Shown here: positions 8,678-18,600 of the stretch, piece by piece
Layout: each line of letters opens with the position of its first letter
Position numbering within the stretch: the first letter of the stretch is position 1
Source of the DNA: Cohnella endophytica
GTDB lineage: Bacteria > Bacillota > Bacilli > Paenibacillales > Paenibacillaceae
Assembly: GCF_003628305.1 (NCBI RefSeq)
Contig: NZ_RBZM01000001.1
Location: forward strand, 372,001 to 436,000
Direction of reading: 5' to 3'
Length of the DNA stretch: 64,000 nt
Notes under the pieces: generated by a model
What the model was told of the DNA's origin: nothing
Database searches by the model: none
The model's input: the letters and a program-made list of their open reading frames with translations, nothing else
Made by a program: the position numbers and the translations under genes

Positions 8678-9799
8678 ATGAAAATTACTGAAGTCGAAGC
8701 GATCTATTTGCGAATCCCGGATCTTGACGCTGCTCAATGCGATGGGACACAAGACACCTTGGTCATTCGGATTCATACCGATGAGGGGATAACAGGCGTG
8801 GGGGAGGTGGATTCTTCCCCACTCGTAGCCAAAGCAGTAGTGGATGCGCCGGCATCCCACTCGATCGCAGTCGGGCTGCGCAGCTTATTGATCGGGGAGA
8901 ATCCCATCGAAATCGAACGCCTTTGGGACAAAATGTATCGCGGTACGATCTATTTCGGAAGGTCCGGCCCAGCCTTGCATGCGATGAGCGGCGTGGATAT
9001 TGCCCTTTGGGATATTTTCGGCAAAGCAATGAATCGTCCTGTCTGCGAGATGATGGGAGGCGTATTCAATTCCAAATTGAAAGCCTATGCGAGCGCGTTA
9101 ATGCCGGATACGGTCGACGAAGCGGCTCATATGGCTGAGCGATACGCCAAACTAGGGTATCGCGCGATGAAATTCGGTTGGGGCCCGATCGGTAAGGATC
9201 CGAAGTTCGACGAGGAACAAATCAAAGCGATTCGCAACGCGGTTGGAGATGAGATCGACATCATGATCGATGCCGGTCTTGCGTGGGACTTAAAGGGAGC
9301 CTTGCGGATGGCGGAAGTGTACGAGAAGTATAAAGTCTACTGGCTGGAAGAGCCCGTTCATTCCAATGATATTAAGGGTTATCACGAGCTTTCGAGGCGC
9401 ACGAGCATTTCTATTGCCGGCGGTGAACAAGAAAGCGGCAGGCTTGCGTTCCAGCGACTTCTGGATGAAGGGGGCTTGGATATTATCCAACCGGATTTGG
9501 CCAGAGTCGGAGGATTAACGGAAGGGAAACGAATCGCATATCTCGCGTACGACAGGCACAAAAAAATCGTGCCTCACGCATTCAAGACGGGAATTCTGGT
9601 TGCGGCCAGCACGCACTTCGCCGCCGCGATTCCGAACGGCTTTATGATCGAACACACCGTATCGACTTCGCCGCTCGCGAGGGATTTGGTCAGCCGGGAA
9701 GTAGAATTCAAAGACGGATACGTTAACGTTCCGCTAAGTCGTCCGGGTTTGGGCATTGAAATCAATGAAACGGTATTGAACCGATATCGAGTCGGATAA
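8678..9799 (+). CDS. Mandelate racemase/muconate lactonizing enzyme family protein (copy 1)
   Basis: The protein has about 373 residues. The metal-binding acids fall on the three expected strands: IDAG, EEP and GGEQ. A catalytic-region KFGWG and a C-terminal His in VPHAFKTG are also present. The family abstracts a proton next to a carboxylate; members with this pattern include acid-sugar dehydratases. I chose the ATG at 8678 with AGGGAG upstream rather than the in-frame ATG at 8648, which would overlap the cupin gene. The downstream zinc dehydrogenase fits an oxidise-then-dehydrate sugar route, but substrate is unknown. Confidence 0.85.
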   Translation: MKITEVEAIYLRIPDLDAAQCDGTQDTLVIRIHTDEGITGVGEVDSSPLVAKAVVDAPASHSIAVGLRSLLIGENPIEIERLWDKMYRGTIYFGRSGPALHAMSGVDIALWDIFGKAMNRPVCEMMGGVFNSKLKAYASALMPDTVDEAAHMAERYAKLGYRAMKFGWGPIGKDPKFDEEQIKAIRNAVGDEIDIMIDAGLAWDLKGALRMAEVYEKYKVYWLEEPVHSNDIKGYHELSRRTSISIAGGEQESGRLAFQRLLDEGGLDIIQPDLARVGGLTEGKRIAYLAYDRHKKIVPHAFKTGILVAASTHFAAAIPNGFMIEHTVSTSPLARDLVSREVEFKDGYVNVPLSRPGLGIEINETVLNRYRVG

Positions 9800-9814
9800 G
9801 GGGAGCGAAAAATC

Positions 9815-10825
9815 ATGATGAATGCTTTGGTCTATGAAGGGCCGCGCACCATGAACATTCGACAGGTTCCGATCCCGGAGCCGGGCCCAAACGAAGTGTT
9901 GATACGAGTTGAGCATGCGGGAATATGCGGGTCGGAGCTTGGAGGTTACCTGGGGCACAATTCCTTGAGGAAACCGCCGCTCATCATGGGGCACGAATTC
10001 ACCGGCGTAATCGAACGCACAGGCTCAAACACGTTGCGATTTAGGCAGGGTGACCGGGTGACCGTCAATCCGCTCGTGACCTGCGGATCCTGTTTCTATT
10101 GCCGCAACGGCCTTTCGCAGCTGTGCGCCGAGCGGGCTTTGCTAGGCGCGCATCTTCCCGGGGCATTTGCGGAATACGTCGCGGTACCGGAGAGGAACGC
10201 GTATTTGCTTCCCGAACACGTCACATTCGAACAAGGGGCGTTCGCGGAACCGTTTGCCTGTGCTGTTCACGTATGCAGGTTGCTTGAATTAAAGCCGATC
10301 GATCGGCTGCTCATCTATGGGGCGGGGCCGATTGGATTATTCGCATTGCAAGCGGCACAGGCTTTCGGAATTCGGGACGTGGTCGTAATTGATCGGAACG
10401 ATCATCGGTTGGAAATCGCAGAAGCATTGGGCGGTAAAGCCGCCAAAGGGCTGGACAGCGCGGATGTAGGCTTCGATGCCGCAATCGACGCGGTGGGAGC
10501 ACAATCGACTCGAACCGGATGCGTAGAAGCCGTGCGGTCGAACGGGAGGGTTGTCTTCACGGGACTGCATGAAGCAGACAGCAATTTGCCCGTGAACCTC
10601 ATGATTCGCAGCGAGATCTCGGTCAAGGGAGCGTTCGCATATTCGCAAGACGACTTCGAGACCGCGCTTCAGTGGCTCTCAGAAGGGCGAGTCCGGATGA
10701 TGGAGTGGACGGAGACGGCTCCTCTGTCCCAAGGCGCTTCGTGCTTCGACAAGTTGATCGAGGATCCGGGAAAGGTTGCCAAAATTTTACTGAGCTTACG
10801 CACGGAAGCGGAGGAACGGAGTTAA
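9815..10825 (+). CDS. Zinc-dependent medium-chain dehydrogenase (copy 1)
   Basis: The 336-residue protein has the alcohol/polyol dehydrogenase pattern. It shows the GICGSE catalytic zinc site, GHEFTG, the four-cysteine structural zinc loop (CGSCFYCRNGLSQLC) and the Rossmann motif YGAGPIGLFALQ near 168. It probably oxidises a sugar or sugar alcohol with NAD(P). It is the last gene of the operon starting at 7607 and is followed by the promoter of the next GntR gene. A related dehydrogenase at 26970 also sits beside an enolase-superfamily gene. Confidence 0.87.
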   Translation: MMNALVYEGPRTMNIRQVPIPEPGPNEVLIRVEHAGICGSELGGYLGHNSLRKPPLIMGHEFTGVIERTGSNTLRFRQGDRVTVNPLVTCGSCFYCRNGLSQLCAERALLGAHLPGAFAEYVAVPERNAYLLPEHVTFEQGAFAEPFACAVHVCRLLELKPIDRLLIYGAGPIGLFALQAAQAFGIRDVVVIDRNDHRLEIAEALGGKAAKGLDSADVGFDAAIDAVGAQSTRTGCVEAVRSNGRVVFTGLHEADSNLPVNLMIRSEISVKGAFAYSQDDFETALQWLSEGRVRMMEWTETAPLSQGASCFDKLIEDPGKVAKILLSLRTEAEERS

Positions 10826-10846
10826 CATGAAACTCCTTCGAAGATG

Positions 10847-10896
10847 TTGACGCCGCATTTGAAATCACTTATATTATCAATAAATTGGTCAGACAA
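10847..10896 (+). promoter_or_regulatory. Promoter with GntR operator, front of the rhamnosidase run
   Basis: TTGACG (10847-10852) and TATATT (10870-10875) are spaced by 17 bases. Just downstream, around the expected start point, TTGGTCAGACAA at 10885-10896 resembles operators of FadR-subfamily GntR regulators (GTC-A-GAC core). Repression by roadblock and autoregulation by the regulator encoded at 10920 are inferred. Confidence 0.55.
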
Positions 10897-10919
10897 CTTA
10901 CCTATTTGTTGAAAAGGTT

Positions 10920-11651
10920 GTGATTATTCAAATGCTTAAATCGTTAAAAAGGCAAAAGCTGCATGAGTCGATCTCCGAGGAAGTGCTTAACTTTATTGTT
11001 GATAAAGGACTTAGCCAGGGGGATCGCCTACCACCCGAACGGTTTTTCTGCGAACATTTTCAAATCAGCAGAGCTTCTTTCCGGGAAGCGATGAAGAAAC
11101 TCGAAGGCTATGGAATGATTGAAATCAGACCGGGGAGCGGAATGTATCTTCGGGCCGAGAAAACCATTCTTGGGGAAGTCACGGATTTGAAGCTGCGCAT
11201 TTCGCTGGAGAAAAGGTCGTTGCTGGAAATATTGGATCTTCGGGAAATGATGGAGCAGTATGCCATCGAGCAGATTGTCAATCAAGGCCAAAGCGCTTGT
11301 CTGACGCAATTGGAGACAATTATCGAGGAATACGAGCGGAAACGAAGCAAAGGCGAAATTCCTCGGCAGGAAGACTTTTTGTTCCACAAAACCTTGTATG
11401 AAGGTGCTAACAATCGATTGCTGATGAATTTATTTCAGTCGATCGAGGATCTCGAAAGTATGTGGGCGGACCGCGTCCTTGATTCCGTTAACGTCCCGGT
11501 ATTCGGCAGAGGAACGGAACCGCTACATCGGCAAATTCTAGACGCGATGAAAGCGTCGGATGTGAAAACCGCAAAACGAATTATGCGCAAACATTTCGAA
11601 ATCCTAAGAAACGACATTTACACCATCGACGAAAGGTTGTTCCAATCATGA
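10920..11651 (+). CDS. GntR-family (FadR-type) regulator heading the rhamnosidase run
   Basis: The 243-residue protein has a GntR winged helix at about residues 12-80 (LSQGDRLPPERFFCEHFQIS, RASFREAMKKLEGYGMI) and an FCD-type helical ligand domain. The start is uncertain: the GTG at 10920 has AAAGG too close and the ATG at 10932 has it far away. The stop overlaps the next ATG (ATGA), so the regulator is coupled to the PLP enzyme. Leading an 18-kb catabolic run behind a promoter with a FadR-like operator, it probably represses itself and the run until a sugar-derived ligand appears. Confidence 0.87.
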   Translation: MIIQMLKSLKRQKLHESISEEVLNFIVDKGLSQGDRLPPERFFCEHFQISRASFREAMKKLEGYGMIEIRPGSGMYLRAEKTILGEVTDLKLRISLEKRSLLEILDLREMMEQYAIEQIVNQGQSACLTQLETIIEEYERKRSKGEIPRQEDFLFHKTLYEGANNRLLMNLFQSIEDLESMWADRVLDSVNVPVFGRGTEPLHRQILDAMKASDVKTAKRIMRKHFEILRNDIYTIDERLFQS

Positions 11652-12799
11652 AGACAGGTCTGCAGACGATGCTGGCCCACTATGGCGAAGAGAATATCCA
11701 TGGTGCGGTTATTCCGCCTATTTTTCTAAACTCTACGTTTGTCCATGATTCTTACGAAGCATTCCAAGCGGGGAAAGGCTATTACTACTCCAGGCACAGC
11801 AATCCGACATTGGAAGTGCTTGAGAAGAAGCTGTCCGCACTAGAAGGCGGTGAAGCCGCTAAAGTGTTCGCCTCCGGAATGGCCGCAATTTCCACTGTTT
11901 TGTTTAACTTCTTGCAGCAAGGCGACCATGTGATTTGCAGTATGCCGGCCTATGGCGGAACCTTTGCGATTCTAGGTCCCTATATGAAAAAGTTCGGTAT
12001 ATCGGTTGATTTTATCGATTTTCGGGAAACGGAACGCGTACGCGCCGCGATTAAACCGAATACCAAATTAATCGTCTGCGAATCGTACTCGACGTTTTTT
12101 ATGGAAGTCTTTGATGTCGCAGCCATCGTAAGCATCGCCAAGGAACATGGACTGCGTACCGTTATCGACAATACGTGCGCTTCCCCTGCGAATTTTCGCC
12201 CGATCGAGTGGGGGATCGATGTCGTCATCCACTCCGCGTCCAAGTATTTGGGAGGACACAGCGATGTAATTGCCGGAGCAGTGATCTCGTCCAAAGCGAT
12301 AATTGAGAGCATCGAACAGACCGAGTATGTATTATTTGGCGGCGCGTTGGGTCCCTTCGAGGCTTGGCTTGTTACACGCGGATTAAAAACGTTCGGATTA
12401 AGGATGAAGCAGCATGCCGACTCGGCTTTGCAGATCGCTAAGATGCTAGAGGAGAACGGCAAAGTGGCGAGAGTGAATTTTCCTTTCCTGCCTAGCCACG
12501 AGCAGTATGCGTTAGCCAAGAAGCAATTCGACGAGCCTTCGGGATTGTTAAGCTTCGAGCTTCATGGCGGTAGAGCTGCCGCAGCGCGGGTAATCAACCG
12601 ATTGAAATATTTCAAGATCGGCGTGAGCTGGGGAGGCTTCGAAAGCCTGGTTTATTCTCCGGGCATGAGCGGGGAGAACGAACAATTTACGGGGACGGAA
12701 TATGATCCTCGGATGGAGCATCTGATCCGGATTTCCGTCGGACTTGAAGATCCGGTTGATTTAATGGAGGATTTGCAATCGGCTTTGGAAAGCGCTTAA
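11648..12799 (+). CDS. Cys/Met-metabolism PLP-dependent enzyme, divergent member
   Basis: The 383-residue protein belongs to the cystathionine gamma-synthase/methionine gamma-lyase family. It has YSRHSNPT (48-54), ASGMAAIS, IDNTCASP with D174 and the PLP lysine K199 in SASKYLGGHSD. It departs from the family where an E-[ST]-P-x-N-P loop is usual: here residues 145-151 read ESYSTFF, lacking the proline and asparagine. No other sulfur gene is nearby; it is coupled to a GntR regulator and followed by rhamnosidases. A gamma- or beta-elimination on an unusual substrate is possible; the function is not assigned. Confidence 0.8.
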   Translation: MKTGLQTMLAHYGEENIHGAVIPPIFLNSTFVHDSYEAFQAGKGYYYSRHSNPTLEVLEKKLSALEGGEAAKVFASGMAAISTVLFNFLQQGDHVICSMPAYGGTFAILGPYMKKFGISVDFIDFRETERVRAAIKPNTKLIVCESYSTFFMEVFDVAAIVSIAKEHGLRTVIDNTCASPANFRPIEWGIDVVIHSASKYLGGHSDVIAGAVISSKAIIESIEQTEYVLFGGALGPFEAWLVTRGLKTFGLRMKQHADSALQIAKMLEENGKVARVNFPFLPSHEQYALAKKQFDEPSGLLSFELHGGRAAAARVINRLKYFKIGVSWGGFESLVYSPGMSGENEQFTGTEYDPRMEHLIRISVGLEDPVDLMEDLQSALESA

Positions 12800-12833
12800 T
12801 TCTCATAAAACTTGAAGAACGGCAGGTATCGAG

Positions 12834-15644
12834 ATGAGCAGATCCCATATAGACTATCAGAAATTATTGCAAAATCCGTCGGAAGAAGCGAGAAGTTTTA
12901 CGCGTTGGTGGTGGTATGGAGCGGCCGTAACGAAAGAGGAAGTTCGCCGGGAGCTTGCCTATATGAAAGAAGCTGGTCTGGCCGGGGTTGAAATTCAAGT
13001 CACTTACCCGCTTCAGGAGGACACCGAGGCGCAAGGCATTAAAAATCGGATGTATCACTCGCCGGAATTTATCGAGATTATGGACTATACGCTGACGGTA
13101 GCCGAGGAAATGGGAATGTTCGTGGATTTGACGCTCGGCTCCGGCTGGCCGTTCGGAGGCCCGTTTGTCCCTTACGACATGGCGCCGGAAATCTTGATTC
13201 CCTACCAAATTGATCTTATAGGTCCAACTGAATTTGAGCGGGATTTTACGACGATGCTGCCAGGCACGCCTTGCAGGGCCGTGATGGGTAAATTCGAGAA
13301 TGGCGTCATCCTTGCGGATACGTTAGTGGATATCTCGGATCATTTGGACGTTACTTGGCTGCACGGTTGGGAATGGGGACATTGCCTGAACAAGATCAGC
13401 ATCCCGGAAGGCCATTGGAAAATTTACATCTTTATCACAAGCCTGTATAAGCAGCAGGTGGGCATACCAGCGCCGGGAATGGAAGGTTACGCGATCGACC
13501 ATTGCCGGAAGGATGTGTCCGACTTTTACTTCGCGCAATTTGGCGACCCGCTGGTGGAGAAGCTGGGGCAAGGTCGCATCCGCGCTTTCTTCTGCGATTC
13601 AATCGAGCTGGGTGGCAACAACTGGACGCAGATTATGCCGGAGCAATTTCTCGCTCGCAGAGGATATGAGTTGACGCCGTTTATGCCGGCCCTATGGGCG
13701 GACGTCGGCGACATTACGGCGGATATCCGCTATGACTTCTACAAAACGTTTTCGGAGTTAACGATCGAGAACTTTTTCCGCAATTTTACCGCATGGAGCC
13801 ACTCTAAGGGAGTAAAAACCAGAATACAGGCGCATGGGACCTGGGGCGATATCCTACAGGCCTATGCGGCGGCTGATTATCCGGAAGGCGAAACTTTTGG
13901 TCCGAATGACAAGTACGAGGTGAACACGGTACATCGCAGATTGGCTACCTCGGCCGGTCACGTATACGGGCGCAAGGTCATTTCGAACGAGACTTTCACT
14001 TGGCTGCGCGTGCCGCGTTTTATGGAAACGCTGGAAATGATGAAAGCGGCGGTCGATGCGGTGTTCCTGGACGGTATTAATCAAATCGTCAATCACGGCT
14101 ATTCCTACTCGCCGGAATCGGCAGGCAAGCCGGGATGGGCTTTCTATGCCTCATCCTTTATTTCTCATAACAATACATGGTGGGAGTACTACCCGATCCT
14201 TTCTTCCTATATTCATACGGTTTCTGCATTCTTGCAAACGGGTGACAGCTACGCGGAAGTTGCGATCTATTTGCCGCAGTCCGATATTTGGTCCACGATG
14301 CCGATAGCCGAACTGCATCTGGGGATGAAACTAGAGGAGCATATGGGCAAAAGCTTGGTCAATCTGGTGCACAAGTCGGGCTATTATTTCGATTTTCTGA
14401 ATGATGAAGCCATTACCGATTTGTCTCGTCTGACAGACTCCGGATTGGAAATCGGCGCCAATCGATACAAAACGATAATTTTGCCGAAGGTGACCCGACT
14501 GCCTCTGAATACGGCCAACCAACTGTTGGAATACGTGCGAGCGGGGGGCATTCTCATTGCCGTATCGGATCGACCGTGCACCGTGCCCGGATATATCGAC
14601 AGAGAGGCAAACAATCGACGTCTCGATCAGATCATGGAACAATTGATGGATAGCGAAGCTGGCAGTTGGAAGACAGTCGGAAAAGGCAAAACGATCCTTG
14701 TCGAGGATGAAGTTCAGTTGATCGCGCGGTTAAAAGAGTCGGAGGCTCCCGATGTGGCGATCGAATCGATAGATGAGGCGGCAGGCTCGAACGTAGCAGC
14801 GCAGTCGATCGGTTACGTGCATCGGATTCATGAGGGCGGTCATATTTACTTTGTGGCGAACGTGTGCGGTGAAGAACGGAAAGCGCGCATGCGGTTTAAA
14901 TACGGTAGTCGGACAGCGGCCGTGCTTGATCCGATGACCCGCCAGACTGTTCGGCACGTCCAGCTTCCTCCGGGCAGCGACGAAGCTAGCATTGAATTTG
15001 CATTCGAGCCGTTTCAGTCTTTCGTCGTTGTCTTCGATGACCAGCTCGCGGAAGCGGCGGAAGTTGGGGAAGACGGGACACTGCCGGCAGTGCCACGGGT
15101 TGACCGCTCAATAGACATTACGGATAGCTGGACGCTGCGCATTCCTGAAGCGAACTTTGAGCGCAAGCTGGAGAAATTGCAAACCTGGGAGCAGTTCGCG
15201 GATGTGAAATATTACTGCGGAAGTGCGTTCTACGACAAAAAAGTGACGATATCTGCAATCCATCCGGGGGAGAGCGTTTGGCTGAATCTGGAAGGCGTTC
15301 ACGAAGTGGCTGAAGTATTCGTGAACGGCAGCAGCGCGGGAGTACTCTGGAAAGCGCCAAGACGTCTTGATCTGACGGATTGGTTAACTGAAGGAGAGAA
15401 CGAGCTGTCCATTAAAGTCGTGAACTTGTGGATTAATCATATGCTGTCTCCGGATTTGCACGAACCGCAGCCGGAAAGTCCCGTGTCGAACAATTGGCCG
15501 TATTTTACGGAGAAAATAAAACAAATTCGCGACAAGCGACTGAACGCCCATAACGAAAGGAAACGTGTTCAGTCGCCGCAGCCTTCCGGACTTTCCGGGC
15601 AAGCGACGTTGATGATTCGGCACGGGGGGCTTGAGCAAAGATGA
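12834..15644 (+). CDS. GH106-like glycoside hydrolase (probable alpha-L-rhamnosidase)
   Basis: This 936-residue protein begins with a pattern typical of the GH106-type rhamnosidase group: SFTRWWWYGAAVTKEEV, then a TIM-barrel start with LAYMKEAGLAGVEIQ near residue 40. A central barrel, a Rossmann-like middle segment (about 530-620) and a C-terminal jelly-roll (about 800-890, VWLNLEGVHEVAEVFVNG) follow. No signal peptide is seen. It overlaps the GH78 gene by four bases (ATGA), so the two are made together. Release of rhamnose from oligosaccharides is likely; assignment to GH106 itself rests on recognition of the N-terminal motif, not on visible catalytic acids. Confidence 0.72.
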   Translation: MSRSHIDYQKLLQNPSEEARSFTRWWWYGAAVTKEEVRRELAYMKEAGLAGVEIQVTYPLQEDTEAQGIKNRMYHSPEFIEIMDYTLTVAEEMGMFVDLTLGSGWPFGGPFVPYDMAPEILIPYQIDLIGPTEFERDFTTMLPGTPCRAVMGKFENGVILADTLVDISDHLDVTWLHGWEWGHCLNKISIPEGHWKIYIFITSLYKQQVGIPAPGMEGYAIDHCRKDVSDFYFAQFGDPLVEKLGQGRIRAFFCDSIELGGNNWTQIMPEQFLARRGYELTPFMPALWADVGDITADIRYDFYKTFSELTIENFFRNFTAWSHSKGVKTRIQAHGTWGDILQAYAAADYPEGETFGPNDKYEVNTVHRRLATSAGHVYGRKVISNETFTWLRVPRFMETLEMMKAAVDAVFLDGINQIVNHGYSYSPESAGKPGWAFYASSFISHNNTWWEYYPILSSYIHTVSAFLQTGDSYAEVAIYLPQSDIWSTMPIAELHLGMKLEEHMGKSLVNLVHKSGYYFDFLNDEAITDLSRLTDSGLEIGANRYKTIILPKVTRLPLNTANQLLEYVRAGGILIAVSDRPCTVPGYIDREANNRRLDQIMEQLMDSEAGSWKTVGKGKTILVEDEVQLIARLKESEAPDVAIESIDEAAGSNVAAQSIGYVHRIHEGGHIYFVANVCGEERKARMRFKYGSRTAAVLDPMTRQTVRHVQLPPGSDEASIEFAFEPFQSFVVVFDDQLAEAAEVGEDGTLPAVPRVDRSIDITDSWTLRIPEANFERKLEKLQTWEQFADVKYYCGSAFYDKKVTISAIHPGESVWLNLEGVHEVAEVFVNGSSAGVLWKAPRRLDLTDWLTEGENELSIKVVNLWINHMLSPDLHEPQPESPVSNNWPYFTEKIKQIRDKRLNAHNERKRVQSPQPSGLSGQATLMIRHGGLEQR

Positions 15645-18600
15645 GCGCAAATATAAGTAATCATGCTGCAGTATCCGCTTTCGAATTGAAAACGGAGAAT
15701 ACCGTCAATCCCCTGGGGATCAGCACGATGCTGCCCTTGTTCAGTTGGAAGCTGGGTGCTTCCAAGCGGGCTCAGCGGCAAACGGGCTACCGTATTATCG
15801 TCGATACGGACGAGACGCAAGTGGATCGTTCGATCGGGGGAACCTGGGATAGCGGTAAAGTGGCTTCGGATGAGACGCTGCAAATTCGATATGCGGGAAG
15901 TCGGCTGTTATCCGGCCAACGTTACTATTGGAAGGTCATGGTGTGGGACGGAGAAGGCGCCGCTTCGGAATGGAGCTTCACCGCCTGGTTCGAAACGGGT
16001 TTGTTGCATTCCGGGGAGTGGCGAGGAGAGTGGATCGGCGGCAATTCGAGCTACAATCCGTTGGACGGCTGCCGGTGGATCTGGCATACGTTAAATCCTC
16101 TGGCGGAGGCAGAAGATGAAGCTAGAGTTGTATTCCGCAAAATCATTCGATTGCCTTCGCATAAAGCGTTACGGCAAGCGATCTTCCACGGTACTTGCGG
16201 GAGTCTGTTCACTTTATTCGTCAACGGAAGCACGATCGCTAAGCAGAATAAGAGATGGAAGCAGGATTGGTCCTCGCCCTTCTATTATATCGATTTCACC
16301 GCCAAGCTGATCGAAGGGGATAACAGCCTCGTATGCGAGGTCGTGAACACGGACTCGGTCCATGCGGGTTTTATTGCCAGCTTCGAGTTGCATTATGAGG
16401 ATGGCTCCATCGAAAGGATCTCGACCGATTCCACATGGGTTACCTCTATTGCGGACGGAGATGGCTGGAAGCTTGCCGATTATGCGGCTAGCGGTTGGCA
16501 GCATGCGAAGGCGATCGCGGAGTTCGGCGATCAGCCGTGGGGACGGATCAAACGAAGAGGTCCGGCTCCGCTGATCCGCAAGGAGTTCACGGTCGAGAAG
16601 AAGGCTAAACGAGCCAGGCTGTATATGTGCTGCCTCGGTTATTTTGAACTCAGCTTAAACGGACAGCGGCTGGGCGACGGGTTGCTGCAGCCTGATTATA
16701 CGCAGTTTCCTAAACGCGTGTATTATCTGACATTCGAAGGCGAGCAGCTTTTGGAAATCGGCAATAACTGTATCGGCGTTGAATTGGGGCGCGGGCATTA
16801 CGCGTACGGTAAAGACTGGATCGGCGACAATTTAAGCAAGCCCGAGCCAAGCACAGGAACGATTGAACCGAAATTCATGCTGCAATTACAGATAGATTAT
16901 ACGGATGGAACGAGCAGTACGGTAGTCAGCGATCGCTCGTGGTTAACGGCGGACGGTCCAACCCGGGACGATAACATCTGGTATGGCGATAAGTATGATG
17001 CGCGCTTTGAGCAGAACGACTGGAACAAGGCCGGATTTCAGAGCAAAGAGTGGGTTCCCGTAAATGTTATGACGCCGGCCGAAGGCGCGATTGAAGCTGT
17101 TTTCGTCCCGCCGATCCGCGTTGTCGAAACGATCCCGTTCGCCCTCGTCGCGAACCCGAAACCGAATGTTTACGTGTTCGATTGCGGTAAGGTGACGACC
17201 GGCTGGGCGAGATTGACGCTAACTGCTCGACCAGGGGTCAGCGTGAAGCTGATTTACGGAGAAATGCCACGAGCGGATGGCCGGTTGGATACATGGAAGG
17301 CGGGCTATGACCATCAATTCTGGGAGAATGCGCAAGAGGATGTTTATGTCTGCAAGGGCGGCGGCGAGGAAAGCTGGGAGCCGAAATTCAGCTATAAAGG
17401 CTTTCGTTATATCCAGATCGAGAGCGCTTGCGAGATAAGCGATGTTCGGTTGGAAGCAAAGGTCTTCCACAATGACGTAGGGGCAATTGGCAGCTTCGCA
17501 AGCTCGAACGCTTTATTCGACCGCATTCATCGGGCGATGGTGGATACGATGCGGATTAATTTTCACAGCATTCCGACCGATACGCCTTTCCACGAGAAGC
17601 GTGGCTGGTTGGGCGATGCGCAAGCGATTGCCGAGTGTGCGGCGATGAATTTCGATCTGACGGCGTTTTTCAGCAAATGGCTTCAGGATATCGCGGATTC
17701 GCAGGATGAGCATGGAGCAGTCTGCCATACGGCGCCGGGTCCGTTCCTTTACATGACGCCTACGCCGGCGTGGATGTCGGCATTCGTCATCATCCCGTGG
17801 ACCTTGTACGAATATTACGGGGATCGGGAGACGATGCGCAAGCATTACGCGGGCATGAAGCGGTATTTGCAATATGAACTGGATCGGCTGGTCGACGGTA
17901 CGAGTACGGATGAGAGCTATGCGGACTGGGCGGTGCCGGGTCCTTTTATCGGTCCGGAAGGCGGGGATTTGCTGGCGACCGCATACGTACTCCATTCCTG
18001 CAACTTGATGGCAAGAATCGCCGAAGTGCTGGGAGAGGAAGCGGATCGCGAGGAGTTCTTGATAGCGGAAGAGCGGCTGAAAGCGGCGTTAAACGAGAAG
18101 TTTTATGATGCCGAGAACGATGTCTATCACACGTCAATCGAAGCCGGGTACCGCCAGACTTCCAACGTGCTCCCGGTTGCGTTCGGCGCCGTGCCCGCAG
18201 CCAACATCCCTCGCATCATCGAGAATTTGACGCAGGACATTCAGACGCGGACGAACGGGCACTTGGACACGGGCTGCTTCGGTACGAAGTTTTTGGCGCC
18301 GGTGTTGACGGAGCACGGGCAAGGCGAAATCGCCTATCAGATCGCGAACCAGACGACATACCCGAGCTGGGGCTATTGCTTGGCCGTCGGCGGCACGACT
18401 TTCTGGGAAGCGTGGGAAGCGGAAACACGATCCTACGCCCACTATTTTCTAGGCACGATCGACGATTGGTTCTATAAGCATTTGGCGGGAATCAAGACAG
18501 GGACGAACGGGTACCGAACGAGCGTCATCAAGCCGTATATTCTGGGCGACCTGACCCACGTCAGCGGAACGATCGACACCGTCCGGGGCCTAATCGGATC

